A stretch of 24,975 nucleotides of DNA, taken from the IMG/VR virus record IMGVR_UViG_3300021963_009767, positions 1 through 24,975 of that record; one strand, written 5' to 3'. Origin of the DNA: a virus. The translations under genes and the position numbers were made by a program. The notes under the pieces were generated by a model that ran no database searches, was not told where the DNA came from, and saw nothing but the letters and a program-made list of their open reading frames with translations. Shown here in pieces: positions 1-5,969 of the stretch (its first letter is position 1; each line of letters begins with the position of its first letter).

Positions 1-148
1 CTTGGCAAGGCGGTGCTGGGGCCTCTAGTCCACCACAGTACAGCGAGTACTTGATTCTTTTGTAGACCGGGCATGGCGGGCAGCAACCGCAGTTGCATCC
101 GCACCAGCCTCCTGTCCCCAGGCAGAACGGGGGGTTGCAGCTTCCCAT
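1..148 (-). CDS. Small cysteine-rich protein, 3' end beyond window
   Basis: This reading frame starts with ATG directly after the TAG stop of the upstream minus-strand gene and runs off the left window edge after about 49 codons. A good ribosome binding site (AAAGGAG) lies just upstream, inside the end of the preceding gene, so the two are probably co-translated. The visible part contains about ten cysteines, clustered as C-G-C-N-C-G-C-C and followed by a Pro-Cys-Pro stretch, which resembles a metal-binding or disulfide-rich peptide. I do not recognise a family. A second, much more cysteine-rich gene lies at 7358-7687, so such proteins recur in this genome. Confidence 0.6.
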   Translation of the reverse strand, partial: MGSCNPPFCLGTGGWCGCNCGCCPPCPVYKRIKYSLYCGGLEAPAPPCQ

Positions 149-418
149 CTATCTCCTTTCCTCGCCGAAGAACCCGACCGGGTACTCCATCTTCACGGTC
201 CCGTTGCCTCTGGTCGGGCTTCCCGAGTCGTCCTCGACCCACCAGCGCACCTGTTGGACGGGTATATTTAGTTGCTCCATGTGGCATTTGTCCCTAGGTG
301 CCACGGGCATGTGCATCTCCTTGCCTTCTATGAGGACTGCGACCTTGCACTCCTTCTTCTCGGGGTTGTACAAAAGGCAGTTCCCGCAGATCTGCTCGAC
401 TGGCTTTTTGTTCGCCAT
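149..418 (-). CDS. Small four-cysteine protein of unknown function
   Basis: The product is 89 aa with no recognised family. It has an N-terminal C-G-N-C pair, then one cysteine after about ten residues and another in a D-K-C-H context, a spacing compatible with binding one metal ion or a small Fe-S cluster; this is inference from the pattern only. No signal peptide or membrane segment is visible. The start ATG has a GAGAGG ribosome binding site about nine bases upstream. It is transcribed divergently from the dNMP kinase gene across a gap of 44 bases and is followed without a gap by another cysteine-rich gene. Confidence 0.65.
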   Translation of the reverse strand: MANKKPVEQICGNCLLYNPEKKECKVAVLIEGKEMHMPVAPRDKCHMEQLNIPVQQVRWWVEDDSGSPTRGNGTVKMEYPVGFFGEERR

Positions 419-462
419 ACTGATAACCTCTCTGGGCTTACAATTCTCTAAAGGAGTGAAGC

Positions 463-1098
463 ATGAAGGTAATATCGGCCGCCGCCCAGCACAACAACGG
501 GAAAGACGAGCTCTGCGACTTCCTCATCGAGAGGCTTCATGAGCTATACCAACATTCTTGGAAGCGCTCAGCCTTTGCTGACCCCGTCAAGCAAACGTTC
601 TGTGAGTCATTTGGCGTCGATAGGGCCTTCATTGAGAAGTGGAAGAGGATACCCGAGCCTCCTCCCGGCTTCTTGATGCCTGTGCGGCAGGGCCTTCAGT
701 TCATCGGCGACGGCTTCCGCAAGATCAAGGATAAGATTTGGATCGAGATCGCGCTCAGGGGGCAGCACAACCTCATCATAAGCGACTCCCGCTACATCAA
801 CGAGGCCGAGGCGGTCCGTGCCGTCGGCGGAATCAACATACTGCTTTTCAGGCCTGGGTTCTTGAACGACGACCCGAACCCATCGGAGTCCCAACTGAAG
901 CCTCTTGTTGAATTTGCGGCAAGCAAATTCGAGGAGGGCCCTCTTCCTTTGAAAGAGGATTTGCTGGCTGCTGGCGCGCCCCAAGGCCTCGACCAATACG
1001 ATTACTTCTTGGTGAACGGAGGCACGGTGGCCGATTTCCGTGCGAAGATCAAGGCCAAGTTAGTGCCTTGGATTGCCGAAAGGTTTATGTTGTCATGA
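463..1098 (+). CDS. Deoxynucleoside monophosphate kinase
   Basis: The 211-aa product looks like the phage dNMP kinase family (T4 gene 1 type), which phosphorylates dNMPs to dNDPs in the cytoplasm to feed DNA synthesis. The N-terminus carries a variant P-loop ending in N-G-K-D, like the G-K-D of this family, where the first glycine of the classical motif is replaced by alanine. Near residue 108 a D-S-R-Y-x-N-E-A-E-A segment matches the conserved D-x-R-F-x-N-E-A-E-A stretch, followed by a valine-glycine-glycine turn. The start has an AAAGGAG site seven bases upstream. Its stop overlaps the next start in ATGA, so the nucleotidyltransferase downstream is probably translationally coupled. ThyX at 4989 serves the same nucleotide pool. 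Confidence 0.85.
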   Translation: MKVISAAAQHNNGKDELCDFLIERLHELYQHSWKRSAFADPVKQTFCESFGVDRAFIEKWKRIPEPPPGFLMPVRQGLQFIGDGFRKIKDKIWIEIALRGQHNLIISDSRYINEAEAVRAVGGINILLFRPGFLNDDPNPSESQLKPLVEFAASKFEEGPLPLKEDLLAAGAPQGLDQYDYFLVNGGTVADFRAKIKAKLVPWIAERFMLS

Positions 1099-1796
1099 AT
1101 ATTTTGATACCCATGGCCGGCCTTGGCACGAGGGTTGGAGGCTGTGGCGTCCCCAAGCCTCTGGTTGATGTGTGTGGTAGACCCATGATTCAAGTCGTCG
1201 TGGAATCTCTTGGTTTACACAACAGGTATTTCTTCGTGGTGAGGGAAGAGGATGACTATAGATTTAATTTTGACGATGTCTTGCGACGCTTCGTTGATGA
1301 TTTTGAAGTTGTTAGAGTTCCCGGTTTGACCGAAGGCGCAGCTTGCACCGCCCTGCAGGCATCCCCTTTAATCGATAATGAAGAGCCTTTGCTGTTGGCT
1401 GTCTGCGATGTCGTCAACGACCTTGGCTCCAACTGGCAGACAAGATGCCTCAATCGTGGCACCGATGGGATCGTCTTTTGCTTCGAGTCGGACAGCCCTG
1501 CTTACAGCTACGTGAGAACCGACGAAAGTGGCCTTGTTGAGGAGGTCGTCGAGAAGCGCGTTATATCAAATCTTGCGACGACCGGCAACTATTTCTGGAG
1601 GCGTGGCTCGGACTTTGTGAGGTATACCAAGAGGATGGTTGACGAAAACTATCGCGTCAACAACGAGTTCTATCTGGCCCCGGCCTTCAACTTCGCAGCA
1701 AAAGATGGCAGGAGGATCGGCATTGAGATTGCCGGAGACTTCAACGACCTCGGCACAGATGCTGGCATCTCACTCTATTCCGCTAGGGCCCTATGA
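1095..1796 (+). CDS. Sugar-phosphate nucleotidyltransferase (RmlA/GlmU-like)
   Basis: The 233-aa product matches the NTP_transferase family, which joins a sugar 1-phosphate to an NTP to give an NDP-sugar. The N-terminus has the signature G-L-G-T-R followed by P-K-P-L-V-D-V-x-G-R-P-M-I, the nucleotide-binding loop and the catalytic lysine region. A later V-C-D-V-V-N-D segment fits the metal-binding aspartate position, and a C-terminal D-F-N-D-L-G-T segment fits the family end. I chose the ATG at 1095 because it overlaps the preceding TGA in ATGA and puts the motif at residue 8; an upstream in-frame alternative would only add kinase-overlapping residues. The sugar and nucleotide specificity cannot be read from sequence. 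It likely supplies one of the glycosyltransferases in this window. Confidence 0.88.
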   Translation: MNILIPMAGLGTRVGGCGVPKPLVDVCGRPMIQVVVESLGLHNRYFFVVREEDDYRFNFDDVLRRFVDDFEVVRVPGLTEGAACTALQASPLIDNEEPLLLAVCDVVNDLGSNWQTRCLNRGTDGIVFCFESDSPAYSYVRTDESGLVEEVVEKRVISNLATTGNYFWRRGSDFVRYTKRMVDENYRVNNEFYLAPAFNFAAKDGRRIGIEIAGDFNDLGTDAGISLYSARAL

Positions 1797-2503
1797 GGCC
1801 GGTGACCATATTGCTGAGGGGGCAGCATTACCTAGGCCCATCATCTCCCCATGGTCGAAGCTCCTACCAGAGGAATTTTTTCGATATTATCGATCAATAT
1901 TTACTGAACGTTCCACGCGCTTTTGAACTTCAGGGTCGCCCCTTTCGCACCAAGATCATCACCTATGACAGCCCTTGGGCGCATCGGCTGAAGGAAATAG
2001 CACAAGACAAAGACATATGTTTGATTCAAGAGGCGCTCCTGGGAACTGTCGGCCACAGGCAGTTTGAGGTTGTTTCCGAGGGCCTTTGCGGCATTCCTCC
2101 GGACGATGGGTCTGTCGTTCTGGTCCTGCGTTTCGACCTTGTCTACAAGAAGCCGATCACGGATTGGTTCGATTTCGACAAGGACTTCGATCTGTGCGTC
2201 CCATTCAGGGAGGTGGGCTGGGAGCAGTGGTTTGAACATTGGGTGCCATGGAAGGCAAAATACAGCAGCAAAAGGATAGGCGACTGTTTCCACATAATCA
2301 ACAACCAGAGGGGGAACCTACGCAAGTTCATCCGTGCCATTTCCCACGACCCCAGATGCGCCCATGAGAAGCATGAAGATTTTTCCGGCAGGGGGCTGCG
2401 CGTGGAGTTCTGTGTTCAAGGATTCTTCAACAGCGACACGGCCTGCGAGGGCAGGGCGGCAAACAACCCCCTCTACGTTTTGCAGCGACCCTGCCGAGCC
2501 TAA
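1793..2503 (+). CDS. Unknown protein, possibly glycan-related
   Basis: The 236-aa product starts at an ATG that overlaps the TGA of the nucleotidyltransferase gene (ATGA), which suggests coupled expression and a shared pathway. The N-terminus has a hydrophobic strand followed by G-Q-H-Y, then F-F-D-I-I-D, and the middle holds V-L-V-L-R-F-D-L-V-Y-K-K-P-I, a strand ending in an R-F-D motif. I remember similar R-F-D-L segments in unnamed viral proteins linked to surface glycans, but I cannot name the family. It ends at a TAA that shares two bases with the stop of a convergent reading frame at 2500. The function is unknown; a glycosyltransferase or related enzyme is only a suggestion from context. 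Confidence 0.7.
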   Translation: MRPVTILLRGQHYLGPSSPHGRSSYQRNFFDIIDQYLLNVPRAFELQGRPFRTKIITYDSPWAHRLKEIAQDKDICLIQEALLGTVGHRQFEVVSEGLCGIPPDDGSVVLVLRFDLVYKKPITDWFDFDKDFDLCVPFREVGWEQWFEHWVPWKAKYSSKRIGDCFHIINNQRGNLRKFIRAISHDPRCAHEKHEDFSGRGLRVEFCVQGFFNSDTACEGRAANNPLYVLQRPCRA

Positions 2504-2664
2504 AGGACCCTGGAGAACCTCTGGATCGTTTCGTATCCGTTCTTGCCGGAAATGATCTCTCCCAGATGAGGGTGTGCGCCTGCGAGCCACCTTATGCCTA
2601 GCTCCTTGTCCTCGCCTCGAAAGGTGATCTGCTCGTCTAGGATTGTGAGGCGTGCGAGGCTTTT
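2500..2664 (-). other. Out-of-frame C-terminal extension of the nuclease gene
   Basis: After the A-run at 2661-2664 the -1 frame relative to the nuclease gene stays open for 53 codons and ends in TAG at 2500-2502, overlapping the TAA of the convergent plus-strand gene. The peptide looks like real protein (for example I-R-W-L-A-G-A-H-P-H-L-G-E-I-I-S-G-K-N-G-Y) and uses G/C-rich third positions like its neighbours, but no ATG, GTG or TTG suitable as a start lies near its beginning. The simplest readings are a frameshift in nature, a sequencing or assembly indel, or programmed -1 slippage on AAA. With the shift the nuclease would be about 271 aa. Confidence 0.5.
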
Positions 2665-3314
2665 ATGCGTTGCTTCAACTTGCTCATGCCCACCTCTGTG
2701 AGCACCATAAATCCTAATCCCCTCATTTGGCAGTATTGATCGCACGCTGTCCATTTGGCTTTGTTCCTCGGCAACTGTGTTTGCTCTGAAGGCTTGATCT
2801 CCCAAATCTCCACCCGTCCGTCGCTGAAGCTCACCTTCAGGTCCGGGTTGTATTGGTGGATTTGCCCTTCAAAGGTATACTGCACCGAGAAGGGTTCGAC
2901 TTCGTATCCGATGACCTCGGGCATAGCCTCAAGGCACTCGTAGACGTCACACTCCATCCCTGACCTGTAGTGCATTTCCTTGCCGCCATTCTTGGTCGAA
3001 ACCATGTATCCTTCCCTGAACATGGGGCGCCTCTGCTTTAGCCCCCCGTTGCTAGTTTTGTCCTTCCAAACGATCGCTTTCATCTGCCCGACTTTCGGTA
3101 TCTGGTCGTAGGGGTGCTTCGCCTTGAAGTGGGTCCTCACGCACCTTACGGGGCACCCGCACCTGGCCAGCGGGCAGACGACGTACTCGCGTCCCTCCTC
3201 GTGGCTGTCCAGTATGTGTCCCTTGTACTCCTCGTAGCCATCGAAGTTGCATCCGCAGACGAAACATTGGTATCGCCTCTTTCCGGTGGGCTTCTCAAAC
3301 GGGAGCTTGTTCAT
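2637..3314 (-). CDS. Zinc-finger PD-(D/E)XK nuclease, TnsA N-terminal-like
   Basis: The 225-aa product joins zinc fingers to a nuclease domain. A classical C2H2 finger uses C17, C20, H33 and H38. A second Cys/His cluster covers about residues 47-67 and ends in H62 and H67. The nuclease core has E121, then N-P-D158 and E172-I-K174, which is the PD-(D/E)XK catalytic layout, with flanking strands like the TnsA N-terminal endonuclease family often annotated in phages. The start ATG overlaps the upstream stop (ATGA on the minus strand), so translation is probably coupled to the 3311-3724 gene. The annotated stop is at 2637, but the -1 frame continues convincingly to 2500. A role in DNA processing or homing is inference. 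Confidence 0.8.
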   Translation of the reverse strand: MNKLPFEKPTGKRRYQCFVCGCNFDGYEEYKGHILDSHEEGREYVVCPLARCGCPVRCVRTHFKAKHPYDQIPKVGQMKAIVWKDKTSNGGLKQRRPMFREGYMVSTKNGGKEMHYRSGMECDVYECLEAMPEVIGYEVEPFSVQYTFEGQIHQYNPDLKVSFSDGRVEIWEIKPSEQTQLPRNKAKWTACDQYCQMRGLGFMVLTEVGMSKLKQRIKASHASQS

Positions 3315-3724
3315 TTTTTTGTGGCGGCCATCATGATCTTGACTGCGCCCTCTTTGTCTATGACCTTGATTTTCGGCAGGTCCTTGAGTCCGAAAACGCG
3401 CTCAATACCGTTCTCGTCCTCGCCCTCCATGCACCTCAGTAGATTCACAGCAGGGAACCTAGCCTCTTCACGGAAGCCTGGCTCCATCGGGTCGTCCTCG
3501 TCCTCGGTCTTGAGCTTGGCGAATATCAGCCTGCTTGGCTCCGGCGCCCCAAAAAGCTCTTTGCCCACTGTGAAGAAGAGTATCACCTCGTGCTTGTCCA
3601 ATATCTTCTCTATGGCGTCCTTCGACTCGTTGATGGCCATGATTTGGTCCCAACGATCCATGAGGCCACGGAACCCGGAGAAACCAGGCGACTCTTCGGA
3701 AAAACTTTCAACATATTCCTTCAT
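3311..3724 (-). CDS. Unknown 137-aa protein with leaderless-type start
   Basis: The product has no recognised family. It is a mixed charged protein with an acidic D-E-D-D stretch near the middle and a lysine-rich C-terminus. I chose the ATG at 3722-3724; a GTG nine codons further upstream would place the start beyond the TATATA box at 3731-3736, across the promoter. There is no Shine-Dalgarno sequence. The TATATA lies exactly six bases upstream of the ATG, so transcription is predicted to begin at or within a base or so of the start codon, giving a leaderless mRNA. The nuclease gene follows with an ATGA overlap, forming a two-gene minus-strand operon. Confidence 0.7.
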   Translation of the reverse strand: MKEYVESFSEESPGFSGFRGLMDRWDQIMAINESKDAIEKILDKHEVILFFTVGKELFGAPEPSRLIFAKLKTEDEDDPMEPGFREEARFPAVNLLRCMEGEDENGIERVFGLKDLPKIKVIDKEGAVKIMMAATKK

Positions 3725-3742
3725 GGCAAATATATAGATGTT
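3725..3742. promoter_or_regulatory. Shared divergent TATATA promoter between two leaderless starts
   Basis: The 18-base gap between two divergent ATG codons consists of six bases, the palindrome TATATA (3731-3736), and six more bases. On each strand the box sits at the position of a -10 element whose transcription start would be the start codon or within a base of it. Neither gene has a Shine-Dalgarno sequence. No clear -35 element is visible on either side. The layout is seen directly; promoter activity is inference. Confidence 0.6.
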
Positions 3743-4201
3743 ATGCCACACACTTTTGCCGGCTTCCGGTCATTCTTGGAGGAGATGGACCCCTCGCCAG
3801 AAAAGGCGAGGGAGGACAGCGACTCCTCGTCCGAGGGAAGCGAGGGCTCGGAGGACTTCTTCGCTGCTTTGGGTGATGAGCAGGGCATGAACTGGGGAGA
3901 CATTTCGAAGGTTTTCACAGGCGAACCTTGGATATCCACGCACTTCTCGCTGGGCTCGCCCGACCGTGAAGTGCTTTACAAGATGTCGCCCTGGGAGATA
4001 GTCAAGGGCACCCTGAGCCCCAATGGGGCAGACATCCGTCTGAAGCCGATGAGGGCGGGGAGGAGCTACCTCAAGGGCAACAGGCTTAACAAGAGCGACT
4101 ACTTCGACGACCGCCGCTACCACCTGAATCGGGCGGAGCTTTTGGACTTCCTCACGAAGGGCTGGACTCCTGCGGTGCAGGCCGCACAGGGGGCAATGTG
4201 A
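3743..4201 (+). CDS. Putative head-packaged acidic phage protein
   Basis: The 152-aa product is not a recognised family. Its N-terminus, with a T-F-x-x-F-x-x-F-L-E-E pattern in the first 14 residues, resembles the capsid-targeting sequence of T4 internal proteins (M-K-T-Y-Q-E-F-I-A-E), which is cut after [L/I]-x-E by the prohead protease. An acidic, serine-rich stretch (about residues 20-38) follows, then a more ordinary C-terminal domain. The ATG at 3743 is preceded six bases upstream by TATATA and by no ribosome binding site, so the mRNA is probably leaderless. The stop overlaps the GTG start of the next gene. Role as an internal head protein is inference. Confidence 0.68.
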   Translation: MPHTFAGFRSFLEEMDPSPEKAREDSDSSSEGSEGSEDFFAALGDEQGMNWGDISKVFTGEPWISTHFSLGSPDREVLYKMSPWEIVKGTLSPNGADIRLKPMRAGRSYLKGNRLNKSDYFDDRRYHLNRAELLDFLTKGWTPAVQAAQGAM

Positions 4202-4380
4202 TCAAGGGCTTCAAAGACTGGCTTAAATTGCAGGAGGTCGGCACTTCTGCGGGAATGGTCGCACCCTTTGCCATGCCGATTGGGGCATCACCGGTCGCTA
4301 GGATGTACCCCGAACCAGTGCTTTCCTCGCCCGACCCCTTCTTCAGGAAGCGCAAGAAGAAGAAGAAGAAATCCCGCTGA
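4198..4380 (+). CDS. Small basic-tailed phage protein, putative capsid-targeted
   Basis: The 60-aa product begins at GTG inside GTGA, overlapping the stop of the preceding gene by four bases. Its N-terminus G-F-K-D-W-L-K-L-Q-E resembles the short amphipathic capsid-targeting leader of T4 internal proteins, with a possible L-Q-E cleavage site. The middle is rich in proline, alanine and methionine, and the C-terminus is a run of lysines and arginines that could bind DNA. Small proteins with an F-x-D-W-L or F-x-x-F-L start followed by a Gly/Pro-rich middle are typical of large phages in my experience. No enzymatic function is apparent. Confidence 0.65.
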   Translation: MIKGFKDWLKLQEVGTSAGMVAPFAMPIGASPVARMYPEPVLSSPDPFFRKRKKKKKKSR

Positions 4381-4396
4381 ACCTCGGAGTTTTGGC

Positions 4397-5101
4397 TTGG
4401 ACATAGCAGTCTGCTCTGCCTGCGACACGGCGTATGCGCCGCTCCAGTCCTTAACGGCCCCCACAATCAGGGATTATTGCAAGATTCAAGGCTACGAGCC
4501 TAGAGTTTCGATATATGGGAGCCTCATCAGGCCACCTTCATGGCACAAGCTTATCGAAATAGGGAAGTGCTTGGCCGAGGGATTTGAGGCAGTCCTGTGG
4601 GTTGACACCGACGCCATAGTCGTGCGCAAGCAGATTTCAATCCAGAGCCTGATGGTGGAGGGCAAAAACCTTTACTTGAGCAGCAACTGGCTGGGGCTGA
4701 ACTGCGGGGTTATTCTCCTGAAGAACGCGCCCTCAACAAGGAAGCTCCTCCATATGGCTTGGTCCCAAACGCAGCTCATAAACCATCCTTGGTGGGAGCA
4801 GGCCGCAATCAGGGCAATCATAGATAACGGTCTGTTCGATCGCGATGAGCTTCTTGAGTTGCCGTCTAGCATTTTCAACAGCGAGGAGTATTATGGTGGT
4901 TGCCTAGTCTACCACATGCCCGACACGCCCTTGACGGAGAGAATCAAAAGGTTCGGGGCTATACTAAGAAGTCAATCCGGAGATTCAGATGAGAGTCGTG
5001 CGGTCACCGAAAGTCTATCTCGTCGCCAGGCCACAGATCGCCGAGGAGGGACTCAATGCTTTCCTTCAGGAGCAGGGTCTTCGGTGGCCCACCCCCACTG
5101 A
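4397..5101 (+). CDS. Glycosyltransferase, GT34 (GMA12/MNN10)-like
   Basis: The 234-aa product matches the galactosyl/mannosyl transferase family GT34. A strand ending in L-W-V-D-T-D (DxD at residues 70-72) gives the metal and sugar-nucleotide binding motif; a later L-N-C-G-V-I-L-L-K segment matches the family's N-x-G-x-x-x-x-x-N region, and W-W-E-Q-A-A-I fits the D/E-Q-x-A helix. I chose the TTG at 4397, with CGGAG seven bases upstream, because the fold begins at once after it. The last 37 codons overlap the start of thyX in another frame and look like non-native sequence, so the original stop may have been lost. It probably adds a hexose to a glycan outside the window's view. Confidence 0.8.
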   Translation: MDIAVCSACDTAYAPLQSLTAPTIRDYCKIQGYEPRVSIYGSLIRPPSWHKLIEIGKCLAEGFEAVLWVDTDAIVVRKQISIQSLMVEGKNLYLSSNWLGLNCGVILLKNAPSTRKLLHMAWSQTQLINHPWWEQAAIRAIIDNGLFDRDELLELPSSIFNSEEYYGGCLVYHMPDTPLTERIKRFGAILRSQSGDSDESRAVTESLSRRQATDRRGGTQCFPSGAGSSVAHPH

Positions 5102-5864
5102 TGGGGTCAAGGACGCCGAGAGGCTTGTAGAGGCCGCAGGTCGCTGCTGCTACATGAGCTTCGGCGACAAGGCTGGCAGCAAGACAAACTTTCGGTACAT
5201 TCAAAACCTCCTCGGGATGAACGAAGACGGCAGCTTCAAGTCGGGTCCAGCACACGGTAGCGTGGTTGAGCACCCCTGCTGGAGCTTCTTGGTGGTTGGT
5301 GCCGGTCGTGGATTCTCCCACGAACAGGTGCGCCATCGGACGGGCTGGGCTTACAGCCAGATCAGCACCCGCTACTGCGACTTTGAGCGCGAAGAGTCGG
5401 AGGGAACCTGGGATCCAGGATTCTGCATACCTCCTATGGCTCAGCTCTCGGAGGAAACCGCCTCTGCTTTTGACCAAAAATTAAGAGAGAGCCAGCGCGC
5501 CTACTGCGACCTGCTGGGCAAGATAGAGAGCGACCTCAAGAACAATCCTGACTTCATGCAGACTCTCTCTGGCTATGAAGATAGGGAGAAGTCCAGGATG
5601 CTTCGCAAGGCGGCTCGTGGCGCAGCTAGGGACATACTGCCTATAGCCACGGAGGCCATCATGGTGATGAGCGCCAATGCGCGCGCGATCTGGAACTGCA
5701 TTGTTTTGAGGGGCAACGAGCACGCCGAGGCTGCCATAAGGGACATATATGTTCAGATAGCGAAAATCATGGAGGTTGAGATGCCCTCCCTCTTCCGAAA
5801 CATAAGGTACGAGAGGTGCTGGGATGGCACTGAGGTAGTGATAATGCCCAGAGAAAAGCTTTGA
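4989..5864 (+). CDS. thyX: Flavin-dependent thymidylate synthase ThyX
   Basis: The 291-aa product is ThyX, which makes dTMP from dUMP with FAD, methylene-tetrahydrofolate and NADPH. The ThyX motif appears as R-H-R-T-G-W-A-Y-S-Q-I-S-T-R-Y from residue 115, the subgroup form with S-Q-x-S-x-R-Y. Upstream are C-Y-M-S-F-G and H-G-S-V-V-E-H, and downstream the A-R-D-I-L-P and N-A-R-A-I-W segments and the A-E-A-A-I-R helix, all in family order. The ATG at 4989 has CCGGAGA upstream; a GTG at 4998 is a possible alternative. The first 113 bases overlap the end of the glycosyltransferase gene. It works with the dNMP kinase at 463 to supply thymidine nucleotides for phage replication. Confidence 0.96.
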   Translation: MRVVRSPKVYLVARPQIAEEGLNAFLQEQGLRWPTPTDGVKDAERLVEAAGRCCYMSFGDKAGSKTNFRYIQNLLGMNEDGSFKSGPAHGSVVEHPCWSFLVVGAGRGFSHEQVRHRTGWAYSQISTRYCDFEREESEGTWDPGFCIPPMAQLSEETASAFDQKLRESQRAYCDLLGKIESDLKNNPDFMQTLSGYEDREKSRMLRKAARGAARDILPIATEAIMVMSANARAIWNCIVLRGNEHAEAAIRDIYVQIAKIMEVEMPSLFRNIRYERCWDGTEVVIMPREKL

Positions 5865-5969
5865 TGCCACGCCTCCTAGAGGCTTCTTCGGCTCATGACG
5901 AGATATTGAGAAGAAGAAGGTAGCTCTCAAAAGTCTTGCAGATATCCCCATACAATGGTCAGGGGGTAT

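Noticed and set aside
3590-3742. Longer N-terminus for the gene at 3743
   Set aside because: It would overlap the divergent minus-strand gene and run through the promoter; the leader motif begins at 3743.
5870-5925. Possible terminator hairpin after thyX
   Set aside because: The stem GCCTC-GAGGC is only five base pairs with no T-run; not enough to call.
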